Assembly: GCA_965199165.1 (NCBI GenBank) | Contig: OZ240681.1 | Span: 1,922,001 to 1,986,000, forward strand | Source: LMUY01 sp965199165 | GTDB lineage: Bacteria > Pseudomonadota > Alphaproteobacteria > Acetobacterales > Acetobacteraceae | Direction of reading: 5' to 3' | Length of the DNA: 64,000 nt | Part shown: piece after piece, positions 25,666 through 33,688 of the stretch | Layout: each line of letters starts with the position of its first letter | How positions within the stretch are numbered: position 1 is the first letter of the stretch | Notes under the pieces: generated by a model | Database searches by the model: none | What the model was told of the DNA's origin: nothing | What the model saw: only the letters and a program-made list of their open reading frames with translations | Translations under genes and position numbers: made by a program

Positions 25666-26237
25666 CCGGGGAGGGCGACGCCCCGCTGATCCTGTCGGCC
25701 GTGCTGGACGATGCCTCCCAGGCATGGTTCGAGGCACAGCGGCAGCGGCATTTCCCACCCGACCGCAATTTCATCGCCGCGCATGTCACCCTGTTCCACC
25801 ACTTGCCAGGGCGGCAACAGATCGCGATCGACGGACACGTGGCGGCAGCCTGCCGCGCCCAGCCGCCGGCGCGGTTCACCACGACCGGGTTGCGCACGCT
25901 GGGCCGCGGCACGGCCTACACGCTGGAGATGCCGGCGGTCGCAGCGCTCCGCCAGCGCTTGGCCGGCACCTGGCAGACTTGGCTGACCGCCCAGGACCGC
26001 CAGGGCTGGCGGCCGCACGTCACCATCCAGAACAAGGTGACCCCGGCGGAGGCCAAACGCCTGCATGGCGCATTGCTGGCAAGCTTCGCGCCGGCGGACG
26101 GTGCCGTCACCGGGCTCGCCCTCTGGCGCTACTGCGGCGGCCCGTGGGAGGCGGTGCGGCATTACGCGTTTGCCGGGAACGGGCAAACACTGTATCACCA
26201 GAAGTTGAGTGATATCGAGAGAGGCTCGCCTGCTTAG
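25662..26237 (+). CDS. 2'-5' RNA ligase family (2H phosphoesterase) protein
   Basis: 191 residues from the GTG that overlaps the crotonase stop. Two H-x-T motifs, HVTLFHHLPG near residue 42 and HVTIQNKVTP near residue 121, define the 2H phosphoesterase fold. This family includes LigT/ThpR, which makes or breaks 2'-5' or cyclic phosphodiester bonds in RNA. Members of this shorter group are often annotated only as 2'-5' RNA ligase family. The overlap chain phosphatase-crotonase-2H protein implies one mRNA, though the functional link is not obvious. Confidence 0.85.
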   Translation: MTGEGDAPLILSAVLDDASQAWFEAQRQRHFPPDRNFIAAHVTLFHHLPGRQQIAIDGHVAAACRAQPPARFTTTGLRTLGRGTAYTLEMPAVAALRQRLAGTWQTWLTAQDRQGWRPHVTIQNKVTPAEAKRLHGALLASFAPADGAVTGLALWRYCGGPWEAVRHYAFAGNGQTLYHQKLSDIERGSPA

Positions 26238-26261
26238 CCCTGCCGCAAAGGCCGACATCGC

Positions 26262-27440
26262 ATGAGCCAGGCCGTCCGGATGATTTCGGCAACCGAGGAT
26301 GAGTTGGCGCTGCGCCTGCAACAGCAGGAGTTGGTGGCCTCGTTCGGACTTTTCGCCCTGCGTGGCACCGAACTGGACGGCGTGCTGGACCAGGCCTGCG
26401 CGATCGCGGCGCGGGGCTTGGACACGGGATTCGCCAAGGTGCTGGAGTTCCGCCCGGCGACGCAGGATTTCCTGCTCCGCAACGGGATCGGTTGGAAGCC
26501 CGGCGTGGTCGGGCACGCGACGATCGGGGCCGATGTCGCGAGCCCAGCCGGCTTCGCATTGCGCACGAAGATGCCCGTGGTGTCCAACCACCTGGCAACG
26601 GAGGCGCGTTTCCGCACCCCATTGGTCCTGGCCGAGCATGGCGTGCACCGCGCGATCAACGTCATCGTGGAGGCGGAGGGTGGCCTGCCCTTCGGCGTGC
26701 TGGAGGCCGACAGCACCGAGCGCGACCAGTTCACCGTGCACGACCTGTCGTTCATGCAGGCCTTGGCGAACATCCTGTCGGCCGCCATCACCCGCCAGCG
26801 CCAGAGTGCCGCCCAGCAGGCGCTGCTGCAGGAGAAGGATGTCCTGATGCAGGAGATCCATCACCGCGTGAAGAACAACCTGCAGCTGGTGCACACCATG
26901 CTGCAGCTGCAGGCCCGGGCGATCCCGGACGGGGACGGCAAGCTGCACCTGCAGGATGCGGCGTCGCGCATCATGTCCATCGCCGCCGTCCATCGCCGCC
27001 TGCACGAAGAGGGCGCGGTGGAGCGTGTCGACCTCGCCCAATACCTCCAGGGACTGATGGCGGACATCGCCCAGTCGCTTGCCTCGGAGGATGCCGGCGC
27101 GCCCATGGCGCTGGACGTGGAGCCCATGCAGCTGCCGTCGGAGCATGTGACGCCCGTGGGGCTGATCGCGGTCGAGATGGTGACCAACGCCCTGAAATAC
27201 GGCGCCGAGCCGATCACCGTGCGGGTGCGGCGGACCGCGCTCGGCGTCGACATCACCGTCGAGGACGCTGGCGCCGGGTTCGCCCAGGCCGATTACGTGC
27301 CGGGCGCCAGCCGAAGCCTCGGGATGCGGCTGATCGCGGCGCTGGCCCGGACGCCGAACGCGGTCACGGTCGGGCGTGCGGACGGCCGGACGGTCGTCAC
27401 CACGCGGGTGACGTTCGCTGCGCTGGCGCAACGGTCGTAG
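26262..27440 (+). CDS. Soluble GAF-domain sensor histidine kinase, HisKA_2 (HWE-like) type
   Basis: 392 residues, no membrane segment. An N-terminal helix (DELALRLQQQELVASFG) leads to a GAF domain (about residues 30-175). A linker follows, then the HisKA_2 box EIHHRVKNNLQLVHTMLQLQ with H201 as the likely phospho-acceptor. The HATPase domain comes next (AVEMVTNALKYGAE, VEDAGAGFA, SLGMRLIAALA). Such kinases in alphaproteobacteria often feed the PhyR-EcfG general stress response or light/redox signalling, but no partner regulator is adjacent. It lies 24 bp after the 2H phosphoesterase gene, so it may share the transcript. It converges with an SDR, six bases apart. Confidence 0.9.
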   Translation: MSQAVRMISATEDELALRLQQQELVASFGLFALRGTELDGVLDQACAIAARGLDTGFAKVLEFRPATQDFLLRNGIGWKPGVVGHATIGADVASPAGFALRTKMPVVSNHLATEARFRTPLVLAEHGVHRAINVIVEAEGGLPFGVLEADSTERDQFTVHDLSFMQALANILSAAITRQRQSAAQQALLQEKDVLMQEIHHRVKNNLQLVHTMLQLQARAIPDGDGKLHLQDAASRIMSIAAVHRRLHEEGAVERVDLAQYLQGLMADIAQSLASEDAGAPMALDVEPMQLPSEHVTPVGLIAVEMVTNALKYGAEPITVRVRRTALGVDITVEDAGAGFAQADYVPGASRSLGMRLIAALARTPNAVTVGRADGRTVVTTRVTFAALAQRS

Positions 27441-27446
27441 CGGGGC

Positions 27447-28232
27447 TCACGCGAGGCTCTCGGTCCCGCCATCGATGCTCAGCGCCTGGCCGCTGATGGT
27501 CGCGCCGAACGGGCTCGCCAGGTAGAGCGCCATGTTGGCGATGTCCTGCTGCGTCACGAAGCAGCGCAGGCTGACCGGGGCGAGCGAGCGTTCGGTCTGC
27601 TCGTTGTCGCCGATGCCGGCGGCCAGCGCCTTGTTGCGGATCACGCTGCGGATGCGCGGCCCCTCGACCAGGCCGGGCAGCAGCGCGTTGACGCGGATGC
27701 CGTCGCGGCCGAGCTCGATGGCGAGGGTGCGGGTGAAGCCGATCACGCCCCATTTCGCCGCGGCGTAGGGCGAGCGCAGGGGGAAGCCGAACTTCCCCGC
27801 GGCCGAGCTGAGGTTGATGATCGACCCGCCGCCCGCCGCGCGCAGCGCCGGCACGGCCAGCCGCGCGCAATGGAACTGGCTGGCGAGGCAGATCTGCAGC
27901 GTGGCATCCAACTCCGCCGGATCGATCTCCTCCACGCGCTTGGTCGGGCCCGCGATGCCGACGTTGTTCACCAGCACGTCCAAACCGCCCAGTTCGGCGA
28001 GCGCCTTCGTCATGAAGCCGTCCAGTTCCGCCACGCTGCCGGCATCGGCCCGGACCCACGGATGCGGGCAATCCGCCAAGGCCACATCGTCGATGTCGGA
28101 CACGAACAGGCGGGCGCCGGCGGCCGCGAAGCTGTCGGCCATGACGCGGCCGATGCCGCCGGCCCCGGCCGAGATCGCCACCCGCAGGCCTTCCAGACGG
28201 ATCGGCAATGGTGTGCTGGCGCCTTGGGTCAT
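27447..28232 (-). CDS. SDR-family oxidoreductase
   Basis: 261 residues from ATG 28232. The glycine motif is atypical (SAGAGGIG in place of TGxxxGIG), near residue 20. FVSDID after the second strand indicates NAD(H) preference. NNVGIAGP, the catalytic Ser in NLSSAAG, YAAAKWG (Tyr and Lys) and GQALSIDGG are present. Substrate unknown. It diverges from another SDR gene 127 bp away, with a short palindrome between them. Confidence 0.88.
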   Translation of the reverse strand: MTQGASTPLPIRLEGLRVAISAGAGGIGRVMADSFAAAGARLFVSDIDDVALADCPHPWVRADAGSVAELDGFMTKALAELGGLDVLVNNVGIAGPTKRVEEIDPAELDATLQICLASQFHCARLAVPALRAAGGGSIINLSSAAGKFGFPLRSPYAAAKWGVIGFTRTLAIELGRDGIRVNALLPGLVEGPRIRSVIRNKALAAGIGDNEQTERSLAPVSLRCFVTQQDIANMALYLASPFGATISGQALSIDGGTESLA

Positions 28233-28312
28233 GGTCGCTGTCCCGGTTGTTGTTGCGTTTCGACTGCTTTCAGCCGCGGCGGACTGGCCGTCAAGCCTCG
28301 CGCGATGGCGCA

Positions 28313-28342
28313 TTGCATGCAACAATAGAGCTGTCCTTTAAT
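28313..28342 (+). promoter_or_regulatory. Candidate promoter/operator in the divergent SDR gap
   Basis: The perfect 10-bp palindrome TTGCATGCAA (28313-28322) could be an operator. Its TTGCAT, 18 bases before TTTAAT (28337-28342), forms a weak sigma-70-like promoter pointing at the gene starting at 28360. The region is locally AT-rich for this genome, as expected of a control region, but no transcript data support it. Confidence 0.3.
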
Positions 28343-28359
28343 TTGGAACGTTTCCTCAC

Positions 28360-29199
28360 ATGGCGGTCAGCGTCGTCACGGGTGCCAGCGGCGGGATCGG
28401 CCGCTGGATCGCGCTGGGGTTGGCGCGCGCTGGCCAGGTCGTCGTTCTCGTGGGGCGCAACCGCCAGGCGGGCGACGCCACCATGCAGTGGATCGCGGAG
28501 CGGGTCCCCACCGCCCGGCTGGAGCTCCTGGTCGCCGACCTTTCCCTGGTTGCCGCCACCCGGCAGGCCAGCATGCTGATCGACGCCCGCTTCCCGGAGA
28601 TCGACCTGCTGGTGAACAACGTGGGCACGTTCTGCACGCATCGCGAAGAAACGGCGGAAGGGCACGAGCGGGTGCTCGCCACCAACCACCTGTCGGCCTT
28701 CGTGATGACGCGCGCCCTGGTGCCCGGCTTGCGCGCGGCGGCCAAGGCGCATGGCAGCGCCCGCATCGTCAACGTCGGCTCCTCCACGTCCGACCGCGCG
28801 CGGATCGACCCGGCCGACCTGGAGGGCAGGCGGCACTGGGGCATGGTGCAGGCCTACAGCCAGTCCAAGCTGGCACAGATGATGACCAGCTTCGCCTGGG
28901 CGGCGCGGCTGCAAGGCACCGGCGTGGTGTGCAACGTCGTGCATCCGGGCATGGTCGCCACGCAGCTGGTGCGTGCGCCGGGGGCGGTGGGGCTGGCGTG
29001 GCGGGCCCTGTCGCCCTTCCAGCGCAATGCGGAGCAAGGGGCGGACACGCCGCTGCACGTCTGCCTGGCGCCGGAGTTCGCCACGCTCACCGGGCTCTAC
29101 GTGAAGCGGCGGCGGCCGGTGCGGCCGAACCGGCTCACCCGCGACACGGCGCTGACCGAGCGGGTCTGGACGGCTACGGAGACGCTGGCGGGCGGATAG
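28360..29199 (+). CDS. SDR-family oxidoreductase, retinol-dehydrogenase/protochlorophyllide-reductase-like
   Basis: 279 residues. TGASGGIGRWIA near the N-terminus; VGRNRQ after the second strand suggests NADP(H). NNVGTFC, the catalytic serine region VGSSTS, YSQSKLAQM (Tyr and Lys) and VVHPGMVATQLVR match the RDH/WWOX-like SDR subgroup, which reduces or oxidises retinoid-like and other lipophilic alcohols or ketones. No signal peptide. Its end overlaps the convergent SDR gene by 26 bases. Substrate unknown. Confidence 0.88.
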   Translation: MAVSVVTGASGGIGRWIALGLARAGQVVVLVGRNRQAGDATMQWIAERVPTARLELLVADLSLVAATRQASMLIDARFPEIDLLVNNVGTFCTHREETAEGHERVLATNHLSAFVMTRALVPGLRAAAKAHGSARIVNVGSSTSDRARIDPADLEGRRHWGMVQAYSQSKLAQMMTSFAWAARLQGTGVVCNVVHPGMVATQLVRAPGAVGLAWRALSPFQRNAEQGADTPLHVCLAPEFATLTGLYVKRRRPVRPNRLTRDTALTERVWTATETLAGG

Positions 29200-30178
29200 C
29201 GCGCCAGGCCGCGGCGCTTGCCACGGCACCCCGCCCGAGTGCGGCGTGCAGCACGCGGCTCAGTCCGAGTTGCAGGCTGAACCGGCGGGCCCGGTGGCTG
29301 AACGGCCCGTGCACCGGCTGCGCGGCCTCCGCCGGCCCGAACAAGGTCGGCTGTTGCAGCCGCGCGGCGTCAGGATCACGGCTGAGCTGCCCGTCGAATC
29401 CGATCCGGGACATCAGGTAGGCGGTGAACCGCGGCGAGATGCGGGTGATGAGGGAGAAGGCCACCGCGGTCCCGCTCACCGCCACCTCTGCCCGGCCGGT
29501 GGTGGCCGCGAAATAGATGCCAGCCCCGATCACCTCGGGCTGGTAGACCGGAGGGGCCGGGCGGGCCGGCGCGCCCATGTGGGACACCGCGTGGGAGAAG
29601 AACGGGGTGTTGACGGCGGGCGGGAACACGGTGCTCAGGCGGATGCGGCTGCGCTCCATGGTCAGCTCGGCCTGCAGGGCTTGGCCGAAGCCGCGCACCG
29701 CCGCCTTGGCACCGGCGTAGGACGTCATCAGCGGCAGCCCGTGGAAGGCCGTGGCGGAGCAGACGTTCACGATCGTGCCGGTGCCGCGCGGCCGCATCAG
29801 CGCCAGCGCCACGCGGCAGCCGTTGACCGTGCCGCCGTAGGTCACGGCCGTGACGTGGTCGAACTCCGCTTCCGGCACGGTGGCGAAGCGGCCGTACACC
29901 CCGTTGCCCGCGCAGTTGATCCACACGTCCGGCGGTCCGAGTTCGGCCATGACCGCGTCGGCCGCCCGGCGCAGCGCGGCGGCATCCGTCACGTCGGCCA
30001 TGGCGGTGGCCGCGCGCATCCCGCTCGCCCGCACGTCGGCTGCCGTGGCTGCCAGTCCGGCGGCGCCGCGCGCGATCAGCCCGACATGCCAGCCCTTGCG
30101 GGCGAACAGCGCCGCCGTGCAGCGACCCAGCCCCGACGATCCACCGGTGATAACGACGACTCGGGGCGAACAGGCCAG
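29174..30178 (-). CDS. SDR-family oxidoreductase with apparent CTG start codon
   Basis: About 334 residues if begun at CTG 30178. The cofactor motif TGGSSGLG lies only 12 residues from this point. In-frame codons back to the stop at 30230-30232 contain no ATG, GTG or TTG. The CTG follows a strong AGGAGG by seven bases. Starting at the first conventional codon (GTG 30034) would remove the dinucleotide-binding site. Further motifs: NCAGNGVYG, VCSATAFHG, SYAGAKAAVRG and VFPPAVNTPF. A long C-terminal extension (about 90 residues) resembles membrane-associated SDRs. It lies 51 bp after pbpC and is likely co-transcribed. Confidence 0.85.
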   Translation of the reverse strand: MACSPRVVVITGGSSGLGRCTAALFARKGWHVGLIARGAAGLAATAADVRASGMRAATAMADVTDAAALRRAADAVMAELGPPDVWINCAGNGVYGRFATVPEAEFDHVTAVTYGGTVNGCRVALALMRPRGTGTIVNVCSATAFHGLPLMTSYAGAKAAVRGFGQALQAELTMERSRIRLSTVFPPAVNTPFFSHAVSHMGAPARPAPPVYQPEVIGAGIYFAATTGRAEVAVSGTAVAFSLITRISPRFTAYLMSRIGFDGQLSRDPDAARLQQPTLFGPAEAAQPVHGPFSHRARRFSLQLGLSRVLHAALGRGAVASAAAWRAIRPPASP

Positions 30179-30229
30179 AACGGACCCTCCTGCAAGGTGC
30201 CGAGCATAGCGCCGAACGGGCGGCGGCGG

Positions 30230-32380
30230 CTATTCCACCACCACCGCGACCGGACGCGAGACGCCGCCCTCCAGCGGCAGGCGCACCTGGAAGCGGTGAT
30301 GCCCCGGCGTCATGGTCCAGAGCAGCGGCGTGTCCGGCGCGGTCGTCGCCACCGGCTGGCCGTCCACCAGCCAGACGATCTGCGGCACCGGGGGCTCGGC
30401 GGTCGCACGCAGGACCAGGCGGTTGAGCGAGGCCGGCGCCTCCGGGTTGCGCCAGACATGCGTGTCCGGGTCCGGCTGCACGATGGACAGGCGTGGCGTG
30501 GGCGGCGGCGCCGCGCGGGTGGCGCCGGGGCGGACCCACTCGGCCAGCCGCTGGTCGCAGCCCGGGCCGGCCCGTGCGCCGGTGCCGGTGCAGAGTTCCG
30601 CCTGCTCCCGCCCGGGTGGGGCGGCGAACTCCCCGGCTGACAGGTCGCTGCGCCCGACGCCGTGCAGCCGCAGCATGATCGACTGCGCCAGTTCCGCCGC
30701 CGCGCGGCCGCCGCTGAGCTGAGTCATCGGCCCGGCATCCGCCCGCCCCACCCACACGCCGACCAGGTAGTCGCGTGACCACTCCACCGTCCAGGCGTCC
30801 CGGTAGCCCTGCGACGTGCCGGTCTTCAGCGCGACGGCGAACGGGAACTCGGACGAGCCATAGCGCGGGAAGGAAGGCAGGCGCGCCAGCGGGTCGCTGA
30901 GGAAGCGGCCGACCAGCCGCGCCGCGTCCACCGAGATCACCCGGCGCGTCTCCTCCGACGGCCCCACGAACCAGCGGAGGTTGCCGTCCATGCCGTCCTC
31001 GGCCAGCGCCGCATAGGCGCGCATGAGCCGGTCCAGCGAGGTCGGCAGCGCGCCGATCGCCATCGCCAGGCCGTAGCGCTGCGCCGGGCTGTCCAGCTGG
31101 TGCAGCCCGAGGGTGCGCAGGAAGCCGAACCCGTCTGCCAGCCCGATCCGCCGCAGCAGGTTCGTGGCCGGCACGTTGCGGGAGTTGGCCAGCGCCTGGC
31201 GCGGCAGCAGCGGGCCGAGGAAGTCGTGGTCGGCGTTGCTGATGCCGGCCGCGCCCTCCGGCAGGTCCGCCAGCACGTCCTGCGGCGCGATCAGCCGGCG
31301 GTCCAGGCCGAGCGCGTAGAGGAACGGCTTCAGCGTGCTGCCGGGCGAGCGGAGGGTGGCGGAGTAGTCGATGGAGCCGGCGGGCTGGCTGTCGAACCCG
31401 GCGGAGGCGACGTCGGCCAGCACCTCGCGGCTGCCGCGCCGGACCACCATCACCGCCACCTGTTGCGCGCCGTCCCGCCGCCAGGCGTGCAGATGGGCCA
31501 CCGCGGTCGCCGTGACCCAGCGCTGGGTCGGCGCGTCGAGCGTGGCGCGCACCATGCCGCCCGCGTGGACCAGGCGCTGCAGGCGCAGGGCCAGCTGGAG
31601 GGTGGCCGGCCGGCGCGGCGCGGCCACGGGGACGAGCGTGGCCAGCTCGGCCTCCGCGGTCGCCCGCTCGGCCGGCGGCAGCGCCATGGCGGCCAGGGCC
31701 TGGCGAGCGCGTATGGCGGCGCGTGCGTGGTTGCGGTGCAGCGCCAGGCGACCCGGCGCCTGCGGGATGGCGCAGAGCAAGGCGGCCTGGGCGGCGTCCA
31801 GGTCGGCGGCGGGCTTGTCGAAATACCAGCGCGCGGCATGGGCGATGCCGTGGCTGTTCTCGCCATACGGGGCGAGCCGGAGGTACTGCGCGAGGACCGC
31901 CGCGTGCCCGTAGCGGGCCGTCAGCACGATCGCGGTGCCGGCCTCGACGGCCTTGGCCCACAGGGTGCGCGGCCGCGGATGCTGCATGCGCGCGACCTGC
32001 ATCGCCAGCGTGGAAGCGCCGGAGCCGTGCCGGCCGCGTACATGCTGCCACAGCGCCCGCAGCACGGCCGCCGGGTCGATGCCGGGGTGGGACCAGAACC
32101 GCCGGTCCTCCAGTGCCAGGGTGGCGGCGACGACCCGGGGGGGCGGGTCGGCCGGCCAGTAGCCGTAATCGACCTGGCGGCTGCCATCGGCGCGCCGGGT
32201 CTCGTGCCCTGCCTGGGTCAGGAACCCGCCGTCACGGTCCGTGATGAAGGCGGTCGGGGCTGGCGCCACCAGCTCGGCGCCGGCTGCGACCACCACGGCC
32301 CAGGTCGCCACCAGGCCCAGCCCGGCGACCAGCAGCAGCCGCACGGCCGCCCCGCGCAGCAGGAGCCAGCCGGCGGACAT
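30230..32380 (-). CDS. pbpC: Penicillin-binding protein 1C
   Basis: 716 residues. An N-terminal membrane anchor (LLLVAGLGLVATWAVVVAAG) is followed by the GT51 transglycosylase domain, with ALEDRRFWSHPGID (catalytic Glu), GASTLAMQVARM and APYGENSHGIAHAA. The transpeptidase domain has S348-TLK (SxxK), SRN and K519-TGTS. The C-terminal region (from about residue 620) is the BiPBP_C domain typical of PBP1C. It polymerises and crosslinks peptidoglycan in the periplasm. The alpha-2-macroglobulin gene (yfhM) that normally accompanies pbpC is absent on either side. Confidence 0.93.
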   Translation of the reverse strand: MSAGWLLLRGAAVRLLLVAGLGLVATWAVVVAAGAELVAPAPTAFITDRDGGFLTQAGHETRRADGSRQVDYGYWPADPPPRVVAATLALEDRRFWSHPGIDPAAVLRALWQHVRGRHGSGASTLAMQVARMQHPRPRTLWAKAVEAGTAIVLTARYGHAAVLAQYLRLAPYGENSHGIAHAARWYFDKPAADLDAAQAALLCAIPQAPGRLALHRNHARAAIRARQALAAMALPPAERATAEAELATLVPVAAPRRPATLQLALRLQRLVHAGGMVRATLDAPTQRWVTATAVAHLHAWRRDGAQQVAVMVVRRGSREVLADVASAGFDSQPAGSIDYSATLRSPGSTLKPFLYALGLDRRLIAPQDVLADLPEGAAGISNADHDFLGPLLPRQALANSRNVPATNLLRRIGLADGFGFLRTLGLHQLDSPAQRYGLAMAIGALPTSLDRLMRAYAALAEDGMDGNLRWFVGPSEETRRVISVDAARLVGRFLSDPLARLPSFPRYGSSEFPFAVALKTGTSQGYRDAWTVEWSRDYLVGVWVGRADAGPMTQLSGGRAAAELAQSIMLRLHGVGRSDLSAGEFAAPPGREQAELCTGTGARAGPGCDQRLAEWVRPGATRAAPPPTPRLSIVQPDPDTHVWRNPEAPASLNRLVLRATAEPPVPQIVWLVDGQPVATTAPDTPLLWTMTPGHHRFQVRLPLEGGVSRPVAVVVE

Positions 32381-32383
32381 CGC

Positions 32384-33688
32384 CTAGCCTGCCGCCACGG
32401 CGGCGTAGAGGGCGCAGTGCTGCGCCAGAACCTCCGCCGCGTCGCCGGGCTGCCGCATGGTCTGCGCCATGGCGGCCACCCCGTCCCGGTCGGTGGCCAG
32501 CCGCAGCAGCAGGGCGGCCAGCGCGTTGGCGTCGCCCACCGGGACGTGCCAGCCATCCAACCCGTCGCGGACCTTCTCCGCCATGCCGCCGATGTTCGAG
32601 CAGACGACCGGGCGCCGGTTGCGCAGCGCCTCCCCGATGACGACGGGCGAGTTCTCCCACCAGATCGACGGCACCACGACCACGTCGACCGTCCGCATCA
32701 GCGTGTCGACCTGCTCCGGCCAGTAGGCGCCGTGATAGCGCACGTTCGAGCCGGCTTTCCCGAGCACGTCGAGGAACTCCGCCTGGAACGGGGGCGGCTG
32801 CGCGCGGTATTCGCCATGGATCTCGAACCCGATCGGCTCCCGCTCCAGCCGCGCGGCGGCCTCCAGCAGGACAACGATGCCCTTCAGCCGCGAGATCTGG
32901 CCGAAGAACCCGACGGTGAACGGCCGGGTGGCGTCGAGCGGGTCTGAGCCGGGTGGCGCCTCGTGCGGGCCAGGTACCAGGTTGTCGATCACGCGCAGCC
33001 GGCTTGCGTCCGCGCCCCAGGCCGCCAGGCGTGCGGCCAGGAACCGGCTGGGCGCGATGAGCAGGTCCACGCTGGCCAGGAACATCTTCGCATACGCCGC
33101 CCTCAGGAAGAAATCGGCGGGGCTCCACTCCGGGAAGCAGGCATGGCACGCCTCGCGGGTGGCCTTATGGCACAAATGCGAGTGGCCCGTCGTGACCATC
33201 TGGCCGTGCGCGTTGCAGATCAGCAGGTACTCATGGGCGGTCAGCACCACGCGCACCCCGGGCAGGACCTGCTTGGCGATGCGGAACGCCTCGACGCCGA
33301 AGAAGGCGAAGTGGTGGAAGTGGACCACGTCCGGCTTCAGCTCGCGCAGCAACTGCCGGAACGCGTCGGGGAAGCCGGCGTCCCGGTTGGCGAACTTGAA
33401 CCAGTCGAAGGCGCCGGGCTGGTAGACGAACTCGTCCGCGTCGTCGAAGGGCTGGGTGATGGCGACGCCGATCCGCTGCCCCGCCGGGTTCGGGCGGCAG
33501 CCGAGGAACCAGGCCTGGTAGCCCGGCGTCGCCTTCAGGGCGCGGAACAGGGCATAGGCGGCGATCTCGGCACCGCCGCGGGTCAGCGCCGGGTGACCGT
33601 GCGACGCGACCAGCACCCGCAACGGCCGGGCAGGCGCCGGCATGGCTGCGGCCCGGCGCGGACGCACGGGGGCGGGCAGGGCGGTCAT
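32384..33688 (-). CDS. Glycosyltransferase family 4 (GT-B) protein
   Basis: 434 residues from ATG 33688, which overlaps the upstream stop (ATGA). The frame stays open further upstream, but only over the GT2 gene. SHGHPALTRGGAEIAAYALF is the GT4 N-terminal acceptor loop. HFHHFAFFG, HEYLLICNAHGQ and a Cys/His cluster (HLCHKATREACHACFP, residues about 150-175) follow. The donor domain has VGFFGQISRLKGI and VPSIWWENSPVVIGEAL with the catalytic-type Glu. Probably builds surface polysaccharide. Acceptor and sugar unknown. Three bases separate it from pbpC. Confidence 0.88.
   Translation of the reverse strand: MTALPAPVRPRRAAAMPAPARPLRVLVASHGHPALTRGGAEIAAYALFRALKATPGYQAWFLGCRPNPAGQRIGVAITQPFDDADEFVYQPGAFDWFKFANRDAGFPDAFRQLLRELKPDVVHFHHFAFFGVEAFRIAKQVLPGVRVVLTAHEYLLICNAHGQMVTTGHSHLCHKATREACHACFPEWSPADFFLRAAYAKMFLASVDLLIAPSRFLAARLAAWGADASRLRVIDNLVPGPHEAPPGSDPLDATRPFTVGFFGQISRLKGIVVLLEAAARLEREPIGFEIHGEYRAQPPPFQAEFLDVLGKAGSNVRYHGAYWPEQVDTLMRTVDVVVVPSIWWENSPVVIGEALRNRRPVVCSNIGGMAEKVRDGLDGWHVPVGDANALAALLLRLATDRDGVAAMAQTMRQPGDAAEVLAQHCALYAAVAAG

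Noticed and set aside
29174..30034. SDR gene starting at GTG 30034
   Set aside because: Would discard the TGGSSGLG cofactor-binding motif, which is intact just upstream in the same frame.
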